Positions 22,953 to 31,775 are shown, counted from the stretch's first letter. The stretch: DNA of 44,336 nucleotides from Pirellula staleyi DSM 6068 (GCA_945875845.1 CAMCMB010000057.1:1-44336); one strand, 5' to 3'. Notes: generated from the sequence alone by a model not told the origin. Program-made: numbers and translations.

Positions 22953-23309
22953 TTGAGACTAGAAGCAACGGAACGGAATGTCTTGCAACTTGGATGCAAG
23001 GTGCAGATGTATTTTATCCATCCGCTCGTGGAATGAGATAAAATTCATGGCTGTGCTGGGCACGGACGCCCTGTTTCGTTCCACAATTGCCAAATCGATG
23101 CAGAGGAACGAAAATGGCGAGGCTAGCTCAACGAGAGCTAACCTCGCCAACGGGGGGAGGGAATGCAGAACGCGATCAATGCAAGAATCTCGTCGCGTCC
23201 CACCATCCAAACTAGGTCGGTGGCGATTCCTTTACCAATCCTTTTCAGGGAAATTGCCGACGTGACGCGCCAAACCAAGTTCATTCGTTTCGACTTTACC
23301 GATTCTGCT
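22953..23309. other. intergenic region with strong hairpin
   Basis: The gap before the solute-binding protein gene has a compact hairpin at 23116-23148, listed separately, followed by a G-rich run (GGGGGGAGGG, about 23152-23161). An in-frame ATG at 23163 could extend the next CDS by 49 codons, but the predicted lipoprotein signal begins at 23310. Nothing else was recognised. Confidence 0.5.
23116..23148. repeat. stem-loop, 14-bp stem and 5-nt loop
   Basis: GGCGAGGCTAGCTC (23116-23129) pairs with GAGCTAACCTCGCC (23135-23148) with one mismatch, loop AACGA. There is no T-tract on the plus strand. It could be a terminator-like or leader structure for the solute-binding protein gene, or a small dispersed palindrome. 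Confidence 0.6.
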
Positions 23310-24386
23310 ATGTCCACGAAGACTGTCCTTCTATGTTGGACGCTGATTTTGGCAGTCAGCCTTGGCTGTGTTCCACAGCGTGAGGGAAGTGTCGTCCTCT
23401 ATTCGGCTGCCGATCGGGAGTACGCGACTCCCATTTTGGACGCTTATGATCGCAATACTCCGGGAACCGAGATCGCGCGCCAATTCGATGTGGAGTCCTC
23501 AAAGACACTCGGGCTCGTAACCAGAATCGAGCAAGAAAAGGCGCGTCCGCGCTGCGATGTTTTCTGGAACAACGAAATCATTCACACCATTCGACTGCAA
23601 AAACAAGGCTTGCTGGCCAGTCGACGTTGGAAGGTGCCCGATGCATGGCCCAAGAGTTTTCGAGCCCAAGATGGAACATGGATCGGATATGCTGCGCGAG
23701 CTCGCGTTTTGATTATCAACAAAGATAAACTTCCAGATTCGTCCACGTGGCCCACAAGCGTGCTTGAATTGGCGGACAAGAAATGGCATCACCGATGCGG
23801 GATGGCTTATCCCATTTACGGCACGACGGCAACGCACATGGCGGTTCTGCGATCGTATGCGGACGCTATTCGATGCGAATCCGAAGCGATGCGAGAATTT
23901 GCGAACGAACGCAGCTCGTTGGATTGGTCTCGTTGGTCGGGAGGCGTTGTCGAGCATGCCGTTGTTTTGGCTGGCAACAAACAAGTTGCATTGGCAGTCA
24001 GCAGCGGTGAGCTGGACTGGGGACTGACCGATACCGACGATGCCGCTGTCGAGAAAGAAAACGGGAAACCAGTAGAGATTGTTTTCCCAGATCAAGCGAC
24101 AGGGGCATTTGGGACTCTGTTTATTCCTAATACGATATGTGTTTTGAAAGGAGCGCCACACCCAAATGCGGCCGCATCGCTGGCCGATTACTTGGCAAGT
24201 GAAAAAGTGGAATCGCGACTAACGATGGGTAACAGCGCACAGTTCCCGGTCTGGCCGGGTGCCAAGCAGCATTCGCGCCTTCAAGGCGACAAAGCCATTC
24301 GTTGGGCAGAAGTCGATTTTGAACGAGTAGCAATCGAATGGACGCAAGCGATGGAGCAACTCAAAACCAAGTTCGATAAGCGATAG
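23310..24386 (+). CDS. extracellular solute-binding lipoprotein, Fe3+-ABC-transporter type
   Basis: A 358-residue periplasmic-binding protein. The N-terminus has a hydrophobic signal (LLCWTLILAVSLGC) ending in a lipobox-like Cys at about residue 20, so membrane anchoring is likely. The mature part opens with 'VVLYSAADREYATPILDAYDR' and 'LVTRIEQEKARPRCDVFWNNE', typical of Fe(III)/FbpA-like family 1 binding proteins. Later blocks 'GWLTDTDDA'-like (WGLTDTDDAAV) and 'PNTICVLKGAPHPNAAASLADYLAS' also fit the family. No permease or ATPase gene is adjacent, so it is an orphan and its substrate cannot be read from context. ATG 23310 was chosen over 23163 because it places the signal peptide at the N-terminus. 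Confidence 0.85.
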   Translation: MSTKTVLLCWTLILAVSLGCVPQREGSVVLYSAADREYATPILDAYDRNTPGTEIARQFDVESSKTLGLVTRIEQEKARPRCDVFWNNEIIHTIRLQKQGLLASRRWKVPDAWPKSFRAQDGTWIGYAARARVLIINKDKLPDSSTWPTSVLELADKKWHHRCGMAYPIYGTTATHMAVLRSYADAIRCESEAMREFANERSSLDWSRWSGGVVEHAVVLAGNKQVALAVSSGELDWGLTDTDDAAVEKENGKPVEIVFPDQATGAFGTLFIPNTICVLKGAPHPNAAASLADYLASEKVESRLTMGNSAQFPVWPGAKQHSRLQGDKAIRWAEVDFERVAIEWTQAMEQLKTKFDKR

Positions 24387-24397
24387 TAGAACGACAG

Positions 24398-24509
24398 AGC
24401 CGACAAAAGGTGCAGGCACGCTCCGCCGTGCCGTTCGCAGTCAAGCTTTTGCATGGATTCCAGGTGGACGGCACATGGAATGTGCCTACTACTTTCACTT
24501 CTGTCGGCT
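24398..24509. repeat. imperfect inverted repeat upstream of the AAA ATPase
   Basis: AGCCGACAAAAGGTGCAGGC at the left is partly complementary to GTGCCTACTACTT...GTCGGCT at the right, and the inner GTGCCGT/ACGGCAC pair also matches. The element fills most of the gap between the binding-protein and ATPase genes and covers the first in-frame ATG codons of the latter. Confidence 0.6.
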
Positions 24510-25691
24510 GTGACTAGAAACGATCGTACAACAAGTAGATTTCAAATTGTCCCTCGCGATGAATACCAAATCTTGATCGACCAAATTGCTATTGCCGGGT
24601 ATCGTTCCATAAGGTCGATCATCTTACGACTTGGGCAACTCAATGTCGTTACGGGCGCAAATGGTTCCGGCAAATCCAATGTGTACCGAGCTCTAAAATT
24701 GATTGCCGATGCCGCTGCTGGACGACTTGCGGAATCACTCGCGCGGGAAGGTGGTTTCAATTCAGTGCGTTGGGCAGGCTCAAAGTCGAATGGCAAAGAT
24801 CCCGTCAGCCTTCGCCTAGGCTTTTTATCCAATTCATTTAGCTATTGTTTGGATCTTGGATTGCCGATTCCCTCTGATTCGGCCTTCGACTTTGACGCCG
24901 AAATGAAGAGAGAGTGTTTATGGCATGGTGCCAGTATGGATGCCAGGTCGTTGTGTGCCGACCGACGAACAACAACGCTTCGCGCACGTTCGGCTGGAGG
25001 AAAATGGTCCGACATTGATCTTTCGCTGTCGCGGCATGCGAGCATGTTATCGGAATACGCAGATCCGTTTAATGCACCCGAGTTGATCGTCATTCGTGAG
25101 ACGCTCCGTTCTTGGCGATTCTATGATACCTTTCGTGTGGACAGTGAATCGCCCTCGCGTCGTCCGTCGGTAATCACATTTACGCCGATTATGTCCGGTG
25201 ATGGGAGCGACTTAGCGGCAGCACTACAGACCATTTGCGAGATTGGCGACCACGAGGGACTTCATCGAACGATTGACGATGCGTTTCCTGGCTCACGGAT
25301 TCGATTAAAAGTCACGGATTCAGGCTTGCAGGTCGCTTTGGATCAACCGGGAATCGCTCGCGAACTTAGTGCGCCGGAGCTTTCGGACGGAACTTTGAGA
25401 TTTCTACTGTTGGTAGCGGCACTCTTGACTCCCCGTCCTCCCGAGTTGATGGTCTTGAATGAACCAGAAAACAGTTTGCATCCTGATTTGATTCCAGCCC
25501 TTGGGCGATTGATCAGATTGGCAGCGGAGAACAGCCAAGTGATTGTGGTAAGCCATAGCCCGATTTTGGTTGGCGAACTGGAGTCGGACGAGATCTGTGT
25601 ACCGATACGATTGAGAAAGGATGACGGCGCGACGGTTCTTCAAGATGGCGACCTGCTGAGCCAGTATGGTTGGAAGTGGCCGTCAAGGTAA
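24510..25691 (+). CDS. AAA-family ATPase, RecF/OLD-like (COG4637-type)
   Basis: About 393 residues. Opening strand 'IDQIAIAGYRSIRSIILRLGQLNVVTGANGSGKSN' is the standard RecF/SMC-like N-terminus, with Walker A GANGSGKS at about 49-56. Signature 'LSDGTLRFLLLVAALLTP' and Walker B 'ELMVLNEPENSLHPDLIPAL' follow, then the switch His in 'VIVVSHSPILV'. It lacks the TOPRIM nuclease domain of OLD proteins. The start is uncertain: the frame is open from 24453, but that part lies in a palindromic repeat, so GTG 24510 is used and TTG 24573 is possible. Proteins of this group appear in both housekeeping and defence contexts; no partner gene is adjacent, so the role is open. Confidence 0.82.
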   Translation: MTRNDRTTSRFQIVPRDEYQILIDQIAIAGYRSIRSIILRLGQLNVVTGANGSGKSNVYRALKLIADAAAGRLAESLAREGGFNSVRWAGSKSNGKDPVSLRLGFLSNSFSYCLDLGLPIPSDSAFDFDAEMKRECLWHGASMDARSLCADRRTTTLRARSAGGKWSDIDLSLSRHASMLSEYADPFNAPELIVIRETLRSWRFYDTFRVDSESPSRRPSVITFTPIMSGDGSDLAAALQTICEIGDHEGLHRTIDDAFPGSRIRLKVTDSGLQVALDQPGIARELSAPELSDGTLRFLLLVAALLTPRPPELMVLNEPENSLHPDLIPALGRLIRLAAENSQVIVVSHSPILVGELESDEICVPIRLRKDDGATVLQDGDLLSQYGWKWPSR

Positions 25692-25710
25692 GGATTCCAA
25701 TGCTCAATTA

Positions 25711-25800
25711 CCACTGGCATAAAGCCAGATGGCATGCATTGAATGCCACTGGGGTTACCCCGCGAGACGCCCATGTCACTTTCGAATACCCCCGTCTCGC
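25711..25800 (-). repeat. inverted copy of the 7.1-kb dispersed repeat plus hairpin
   Basis: The reverse complement of about 25711-25763 matches about 7134-7187 with two or so differences: GGGTAACCCCAGTGGCATTC, then the CATGCCATCTGGCTTTATGCC block. Directly after it, GCGAGACG (25762-25769) pairs with CGTCTCGC (25793-25800). The element sits between the AAA ATPase and PhyH genes. Confidence 0.8.
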
Positions 25801-25883
25801 AATCCATTAATGCAACGAGCCGTTACGTATCGGGTTATGATTGGTATTTTTCAGACTGCCGCTCGCCTTAATAGGAAAAATCA

Positions 25884-26609
25884 ATGCCTCAAACGGAATG
25901 GAATCTGGACCGCGATGGTTTCTGCATGCTGCACCATGCTGTCGATTTAGCAACGATCCAGCGACTGTTGTCCGTTTTGGACAGCGCTTTTGAGGACGAT
26001 TCGAAATCGGTTCGTGCTCGATCGAGTCGCGGGCATATTTATGCAGCGAGGAACTTGATCGAGACAATTCCAGAAGTCACGAGTGTTTGGCAGGTGAATC
26101 CGATGCTCTCGCTACTACATGAACAGCTTGGCGCCGACTGCGGCTTAGTGAGAGCTTTGTTTTTCGACAAACCTCCAGACCGCACCTGGAGTCTGCCGTG
26201 GCACAAAGATACGTCGATTGCTGTGAAAGAACATCAGGCGGTGTCGCAATCCTTGACCAGGCCAACCGTCAAAGCTGGCGTACCGCATGTGATCGCCAGC
26301 GATGCAATTCTTCGCCAGATCCTGACGCTGCGAATTCATCTTGATAAAGTGACCGACGAAAACGGTCCGCTCCGTGTGATTCCTGGTTCTCATGTTGCGA
26401 GCGACAGCGATGGAATAGGCGTCGATCGCGCAGTTACGATCCACGCGGAAATCGGTGATGTTTTGGCGATGCGGCCGTTGATCAGTCACGCCAGTGGTTC
26501 ATCGGCACCCAACACGCAACGCCATCGTCGGATCTTGCATTTGGAGTTCGCGGCGTCGGAAACACTGCCTGATGGATATCAGTGGCATAACTTCGTTCGG
26601 CCAGAATAA
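25884..26609 (+). CDS. PhyH/phytanoyl-CoA dioxygenase family protein
   Basis: A 241-residue Fe(II)/2-oxoglutarate-dependent oxygenase-like protein. The metal triad is readable: His107 and Asp109 in WHKD, and distal His202 in PLISHASG, with Arg residues at 213-216 for 2-oxoglutarate. 'LRIHLDKVTDENGPLRVIPGSH' is the characteristic PhyH central block, and 'DRDGFCMLHHAVD' is the usual opening. The start ATG 25884 is preceded by AGGAAAA. The substrate is unknown, since family members hydroxylate diverse small molecules. It stands alone between a repeat and a long gap. Confidence 0.88.
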   Translation: MPQTEWNLDRDGFCMLHHAVDLATIQRLLSVLDSAFEDDSKSVRARSSRGHIYAARNLIETIPEVTSVWQVNPMLSLLHEQLGADCGLVRALFFDKPPDRTWSLPWHKDTSIAVKEHQAVSQSLTRPTVKAGVPHVIASDAILRQILTLRIHLDKVTDENGPLRVIPGSHVASDSDGIGVDRAVTIHAEIGDVLAMRPLISHASGSSAPNTQRHRRILHLEFAASETLPDGYQWHNFVRPE

Positions 26610-26930
26610 TTTGAGTTGCCCTCTTCGGAACAACGGAGGTCAATTTGTGACACTATTGATGGCGCGATGGCGACGGGTCCCGCATCCCCTTTGGAGTTCA
26701 ACCAATTGCGCCTAAGGGATGACTGCCACGATCGCGTCCATCATTCGGTGAGCGTTTGATTGCTCTTCGTGCTCCAGCTTGAGAGTTTTAACGGGTGGGA
26801 GACTGCAATCAACTGAATACACACTACTTGTCCCGTGTATGGTACGTTACGCTGTCCTTGCTCCCTGTTACTGAGCGAGTTTTCACGATCCTGTCAGAAA
26901 CAATGTCGGTCGCTTTTTTAAGAGTCGAAG
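26610..26930. other. intergenic region, nothing recognised
   Basis: The 320-nt gap between convergent PhyH and DUF4411 genes shows no gene or clear hairpin. It may mark the edge of the accessory segment that follows. Confidence 0.4.
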
Positions 26931-27479
26931 TCAACCCTTAACACTTCCATGCTTCAATTCAAAGGAGACTTTCAGTTCGTCAAGCATTTCAAACGAGTTC
27001 ACGTACGAAACGTTAAACTCAAGGCAAACATTTGGAATAGGTATTGTTTTCGCTGCATCTCCAGCGAAGTCTTCATGCATTACAACCACCAGCTTATTTA
27101 CCGACGCATACGCTACGAGCCAAGCATCCGCAACTTTAGCGAAGTCCTCCTTTGCCTTTTCTGAAAACTGCGTTTGGCTAAAGGCCCACGTTAATAATCG
27201 TCGGTACTCGGTTATCACTCGCGCGTCTTGTGTGCCCTTGAACATTGCGTCCTGAGTCGTGGCTTCCGCCCAGTCGCTAAGCAAGTCTGGCGGGCGATCT
27301 CCCAAAGACTTTGGTTGAATTAGTTCTTTCCGAACACGGTCGATACTACAGATTCGATCCAACTTGGTCAGACGATTCAGCGACGTCCAGAATCCGGGAC
27401 AAATCGAAAAACTGTAATACTTGTTTTTGGCTTCGATAAACACATTCGAATCCAAGACATATCGCTTACTCGCGGTCAT
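26931..27479 (-). CDS. DUF4411 PIN-like protein, probable toxin
   Basis: A 182-residue protein that opens 'RYVLDSNVFIEAKNKYYSF', the signature of DUF4411 PIN-like proteins (DSNVFI with the first catalytic Asp). Other acidic positions, such as 'DRICSIDRVRKEL' and 'VADAWLVAYA', fit the PIN core. The family is thought to cleave RNA. Its start overlaps the 3' end of the ImmA/XRE gene by 14 nt, an arrangement predicted to be a toxin-antitoxin module. Toxicity is inferred from the family and pairing. Confidence 0.85.
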   Translation of the reverse strand: MTASKRYVLDSNVFIEAKNKYYSFSICPGFWTSLNRLTKLDRICSIDRVRKELIQPKSLGDRPPDLLSDWAEATTQDAMFKGTQDARVITEYRRLLTWAFSQTQFSEKAKEDFAKVADAWLVAYASVNKLVVVMHEDFAGDAAKTIPIPNVCLEFNVSYVNSFEMLDELKVSFELKHGSVKG

Positions 27480-28647
27480 TTCTCATCCTTGTCAGTACAT
27501 GACTGGCAAATCGATTGAACGTCTCGCCTTTGAGATCCGTTAGATTCCACGCGTCGCGATTCAGCATTCTCCCCTCTCGAACAGCTCGAACAATTGTGTT
27601 GCTAAATCGTCTACTAAGTCGAAGGTCTTGCGTCGCATAGAAGTCACCGCCTCCACTCTTCTTTCGAAGATCGTCTTTACGCTTCTGCCACTCGGTTCTA
27701 TCTCGTTCATAAAACACCAAAAACTGAGCCTTTGTGATCATCCCCAAGCTCTGTGCACGACGTGCCGCGACAATAGGACTCACCTTGAACCTCCGAGCTA
27801 TCAACGCAAATGGATTGTTTGAACTCTTTGCAGTTGGCCAGATTTCTCGAAGAGTGTGTTCAGGTACCAATAGTTCGGCGGCAACATTGTTGCAGAAGCG
27901 CTCGATCACATCACTTGACGGGGCCATCCCAATTAAGTTGAAAAGGCCGTCACGTCCAATCCAAACATGAACCAACTCGTGAGCAAGCGTAAAGATCTGC
28001 GCCGACTTCGTGTCAGCCGAATTTACAAAAATCAATGGAGCATGTGAATCACATAGGACAAAGCCGCGAAACTCCTCAGGATCGAGTGCGCGATTGTTGT
28101 TCAATCCAACAACGCTATTAGAAAAAACGAGGATGCCCCTTGCCTCAATCGCATTACGTAAAACCTTAATCCCATCCTCCCAAGAACCCAACGTCTCAGC
28201 CCATTCAGGGGACAACTGCAGATCTTGGCGTATATGTTGAGCAAGGGTCCGTGGGTTATCCGATGCACTCGCACTTCCGACCAATGCAACCTTCGTTCCC
28301 CCGTCTTCGATCGACAGGTCTTTAATCCACTGTTGTCGACCTTGCATAGTGCGAATGGTCTCAATCAAATTAGGACTTGGTCGCGTGATTTTTGTATCAC
28401 CAAGAGTCCGAAAATCGGGTATTTGAATGGTTTCGTAATCAAGTGGCGGGTCGTTCAAAAAAAGGAACCCCAACGGAGTCATCGTCTTCTTTGCGAAGTC
28501 CTCCAGTTGACGAAACGTGGGTTCTTTCTCCCCATCAATCCAGCTATCAATCTTCTTGAATTTTTCGCGCAGTATCTCCATTGACAGACCAGATCGGACA
28601 ATTGCCCATTTGATTAGGTTAGGATTTACAGGAGCGGTTACGTTCAT
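27466..28647 (-). CDS. XRE-ImmA/IrrE family metallopeptidase, probable antitoxin/regulator
   Basis: A 393-residue protein. The N-terminal 60 residues resemble a helix-turn-helix of XRE type ('NLIKWAIVRSGLSMEILREKF...FRQLEDFAKKTMTPLGFLFL'). 'IQIPDFRT' and the ImmA/IrrE (COG2856) domain follow. The zinc-peptidase motif HELVH is at 223-227 with 'IFTLAHELVHVWIG', and 'ERFCNNVAAELLVP' supplies the third ligand Glu. The first gene of a two-gene unit, it is followed by the DUF4411 gene with a 14-nt overlap. By analogy it represses the operon and may neutralise or be cleaved with the toxin. A perfect dyad lies about 75 nt upstream. Confidence 0.88.
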   Translation of the reverse strand: MNVTAPVNPNLIKWAIVRSGLSMEILREKFKKIDSWIDGEKEPTFRQLEDFAKKTMTPLGFLFLNDPPLDYETIQIPDFRTLGDTKITRPSPNLIETIRTMQGRQQWIKDLSIEDGGTKVALVGSASASDNPRTLAQHIRQDLQLSPEWAETLGSWEDGIKVLRNAIEARGILVFSNSVVGLNNNRALDPEEFRGFVLCDSHAPLIFVNSADTKSAQIFTLAHELVHVWIGRDGLFNLIGMAPSSDVIERFCNNVAAELLVPEHTLREIWPTAKSSNNPFALIARRFKVSPIVAARRAQSLGMITKAQFLVFYERDRTEWQKRKDDLRKKSGGGDFYATQDLRLSRRFSNTIVRAVREGRMLNRDAWNLTDLKGETFNRFASHVLTRMRNDRE

Positions 28648-28721
28648 CTTTGTCGCAAAAATTGAAAAACAGAACCTTTTCGAAAGCTTATAATTCTAAC
28701 ATCAAAAGCTATGTTGAATTA

Positions 28722-28740
28722 GACAATTGGAATTATTGTC
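28722..28740. promoter_or_regulatory. candidate operator for the ImmA-DUF4411 unit
   Basis: GACAAT (28722-28727) and ATTGTC (28735-28740) form a perfect 6-bp dyad with a 7-nt spacer, in an AT-rich region upstream of the XRE-ImmA start at 28647. Position and symmetry suit an XRE-type repressor site; there is no experimental support. Confidence 0.35.
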
Positions 28741-28846
28741 CGAACGATCCGTTTTTGTGCAGTATTTTCCGCAATTTGCTGCGTATTTAACCGTTCGAAA
28801 GGAATGGCATGGCTCATCGCAAAGATGAACGATCGAGTCAAATGGG

Positions 28847-30700
28847 TCAATATTGCTTAGTTAGCAAGTGATGGACGGCGGCGGAGAGGAGTTGGGTGCT
28901 GGCGGACTCGGCCAGCGTCAGCTTGGCTTCCAAGGCGTCGCACAGCGACAGCAGCTCGGTCACCTTCGACACGATCCGCTTTTGCTCGGACAGCGGGGGG
29001 ATCGGGTATCGGCGTCATTCGAAACTTGACCTGCGAGATGTTCATCTGGCTTGCGGCCATGCCGGATTTGGATCGCTCAATGTGAGCTTGTGACGTTCCA
29101 GCATTTAAGCAAAGAGCGATGAACTCCTCAAAAAGAAACGGCTCGATGAGATGAAAGCGGATAATCTTGTCAGAGATCATGAGTCGTGAGCGAACGGACT
29201 TCACGAGACAAGAGATCCCAACGCGATTCTGTGGTCCCGCACGAGTGATGAGTAGATCACCGGCCTTGGCTTCGGCCTCTGGTCGAGGTTTGAGGCCAGT
29301 GGGTAATCGCTTGTGTGCTGCCTGATTGAATGAGAGCGTCTGGACCGCAGTCGTCTTGAGCACACCCCACTCTAATTGTCAGTGGTCGGTTCTGCATCGC
29401 AGGCGGGACTCCATCCCGAATCCATAACGGAAACGAGATCGTTGAGGCGTGCCCATCGCCAGTGCTCTGGTATCAGAGACTCGACTTCACCATCTGCCAG
29501 CGGCACCGGTTTTGGGATCTCGGCTAGCTTACCTTCGGCAACCAGTTCTCGCCGCCGCTGGTGAATCTTGGATAATAACACTTCCGCCGGTTCGTCGTTG
29601 GGGTCTTGGGGGACGAGTTGGCCTTGGACGGCGAGTTGCAGGATGGCTTGGCGGAGTTGGGGGATCGTGGTGGGGGTGTCAAAGAGGCGGTCGAAGTGGT
29701 CGCGGAGGCGGCTCGCATCCATGTCTTTGCTCCCTTCTCCACCGGATACGGGGGAGGAGGGCTGGGGATGAGGGGGCCGACGTTGCGAGCGATGCTGCCC
29801 CTCTCCCCCCGACCCCCTCTCCCCGAAACGGGGCGAGGGGGAGGAATTATTCAGGTGGCTCGCTCGCGAGACCAGGCGGTCGAGCGTCGCCCCCACCAAA
29901 GCCAAACGCGCCTCGCGCCGCGCCGCCTGACGCGCGGCCAACTCGTCACACAGACCAAGCAGCTCGTCCACCTTAAGCACAATCCGCCGCTGCTCCGCCA
30001 GCGGGGGAAGCGGAATCATGGCTCTTTCCATTTTCCCTAACGTAACTCGCGTGATGGCGACACCCGTCATGTCGCCTCGCATAGTGTCGTAGAAAAATGG
30101 TGATCGCAGAACGTGAAGCAGATAGCGGTTTGAAAGTGCGCGAGGAATTTTCAAAAGCGCAACACTCGATAGCAGGCTGAATGGTTCGTCGAGGTCGTTG
30201 ATCGTGACATTGCCAGTTGTCGCGCCGTCCTTCACGTACAGCACGTCGCCCAAATCGGGATCACACCGAGCGAAAATCTCCGCGTGATGAGCCGCGCTGA
30301 TGTATGTCACATTGCCCAAATCGACGCCGGGCTGCCGAATGTTCTTGGCGGAAATGTATTTGAAATCTCCGCTTGGACCGTTCGGAGGTGAGCGGTGTGT
30401 GCCATCCGTCAATTTCAAGAGCACGCTCGCCAGTGGTACCCAGCACCAATTTGACGGCAAAGGAAATGGCCCGTTCGTAGTTACTCCACCTTCTGCGGAA
30501 GTTGCGCGGTTGGCTCCATACCTCTTGATGCGTTCCTCGCGAATTCGAGGTAGCAGGACTTCTGCCGGTTCGTCGTTCTCATCTTGCGGGACGAGCTTGC
30601 CTTGAACTGCGAGTTGCAGGATCAGCTCGCGCAGTTTCGCTACGCCGCTGGGTGCTTCGGCGAAGGTTTCAAACTGCTCGATGAAGGTTTCAGGGGTCAT
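28847..30700 (-). pseudogene. hsdS: type I restriction-modification specificity subunit (hsdS), frameshifted
   Basis: The 5' part (30700 to about 29372) reads 'MTPETFIEQF' and two half-units. The first has 'LRELILQLAVQGKLVPQDENDEP' then 'LPSNWCWVPLASVLLKLTDG', ending in the conserved helix 'PLPPLAEQRRIVLKVDELLGLCDEL'. The second repeats 'LRQAILQLAVQGQLVPQDPNDEP' and 'EHWRWARLNDLVSVMDSGWSP'. The frame then stops at 29372, but homology continues in another frame from about 29365 ('EWGVLKTTAVQTL'). Near 29007 an extra base shifts the frame again, and the expected '[25 protein letters not shown]' tail runs to a stop at 28847. Two frameshifts make it a pseudogene unless they are assembly errors. 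A palindromic repeat lies in frame between the half-units (about 29730-29845). Confidence 0.82.
29730..29845. repeat. GC-rich palindromic repeat inside hsdS
   Basis: The stretch has CTCCCTTCTCCACCGG... and ...CCCCTCTCCCC followed by CCCCGAAACGGGGCGAGGGGG. On the minus strand it encodes Ser/Pro/Gly-rich peptides 'SPSPRFGERGSGGEG' and 'PQPSSPVSGGEGS' in the linker between the two specificity half-units, with the frame kept open through it. It reads as an inserted repeat and not as HsdS domain sequence. Confidence 0.75.
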
Positions 30701-30767
30701 GTGCAACCTCCCTGAAAAACGTTTACGCAACCGCGTGGTCGGGATGTCTTCCGCTCCGAAGGAGCAC

Positions 30768-30929
30768 AACATATCAGCCCAGGGCAACGCCCTGGGGGCC
30801 AAATTCCAACACGCCCCGGACGCCCTGAAGGGGCGAAACCAGTTCGCGACCGAAGGATGTTTCGCCCCTTCAGGGCTTGGGCCGTTGAATGGATCGTCGA
30901 CCCAGGGCGTTGCCCTGGGCTGGTATGTT
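30768..30929. repeat. nested inverted repeat between hsdM and hsdS
   Basis: Outer arms 30768-30796 and 30901-30929 are complementary over 29 bp with one mismatch and include AGCCCAGGGCAACGCCCTGG. Inner arms 30822-30839 and 30859-30876 (GCCCTGAAGGGGCGAAAC and its complement) match perfectly over 18 bp. A further hairpin, TTGGCAATTCGTCAGACA with its partner, covers 30963-31000. The 334-nt hsdM-hsdS gap is essentially all palindrome. Confidence 0.85.
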
Positions 30930-31034
30930 TTGGCCTTTCAGGCCGTCGGATTTCCGTCAACTTTGGCAATTCGTCAGACACTGTCTGACAAATTTGCCAA
31001 GAATGCTTGCGAGTTGTGGTCAGGGCTTTCTTTT

Positions 31035-31694
31035 TCATCGCTCAAACGCCTTCATCAACTCGTCCTTCAATCGGTCGCGGGTTTGTTGCAGGTCGGTCAT
31101 CAGCCGTTGGTAGTCGGCGAGCAACTCGTCGGGGTCCGTGTGCGCGACGCTGGTGTCGTGCGGGTTCTTGATGTCAAGGTTGTAGCCAGCGGCTTGGACT
31201 TGCTCGACCGGCACCTTCCAAGCTTGCTCGGTCTCCTTCCGCTTCTTCCACCACTTCTTTTCGACGTCAAACTCTTCGATGCGGATCGGCTTCGTCTTGT
31301 TGTACGACTTGGCTCCCGGCAGATAAGGGTGCTCGTAGAACCAAATCTCTTTCGTCGGCTCCCCCTTGGTGAAGAACAGCAGGTTCGTCTTGATCCCCGT
31401 GTACGGACTGAAGACGCCGTTCGGCAGCCGGACGATCGTGTGCAGGTTGCACTCGGTCAGCAGCTTTTCCTTGATCGTCGTTTTGACCCCTTCGCCGAAC
31501 AGCGTGCCGTCGGGAAGCACGATCGCGCCCCGTCCGCCGTCTTTCAGCAGCGTGAGGATCAGCACCAGAAACAGGTCGGCGGTTTCTCGCGTGCGGAACT
31601 TCTGCGGAAAATTGGTTTCGATGCCGTCCTCCTCCATGCCGCCGAACGGTGGATTGGTGATGATCGCATCGACGCGATCCTTGGGCGACCGAGA
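31035..31694 (-). pseudogene. hsdM: type I restriction-modification DNA methyltransferase (hsdM), N-terminally truncated
   Basis: Only the C-terminal third of an N6-adenine methyltransferase remains. On the minus strand the frame opens after a stop at 31695-31697 and reads 'KDRVDAIITNPPFGGMEEDGIETNF', containing catalytic motif IV NPPF. 'FLVLILTLLKDGGRGAIVLPDGTLFG', 'IVRLPNGVFSPYTGIKTNLLFF' and a C-terminal 'LLADYQRLMTDLQQTRDRLKDELMKAF' follow. The SAM-binding motif I and about 200-300 N-terminal residues are absent, and no hsdR is present in this window. The break is near 31685-31695, followed by a non-coding, hairpin-rich stretch. ATG at 31637 would start after motif IV, so an active enzyme is not expected. 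Confidence 0.85.
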
Positions 31695-31775
31695 TCAAAC
31701 GATTCCATTTGCGTTAGGCGAAAAGCTGTTTCGTGCCTAGCGGCGGAGAACTTGTTGACAGAAAAATGCGATCCT

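Noticed and set aside
29449-30040. Plus-strand ORFs across the hsdS region with Gly/Arg-rich products
   Set aside because: They are antisense shadows of hsdS and of the GC-rich repeat, with low-complexity translation.
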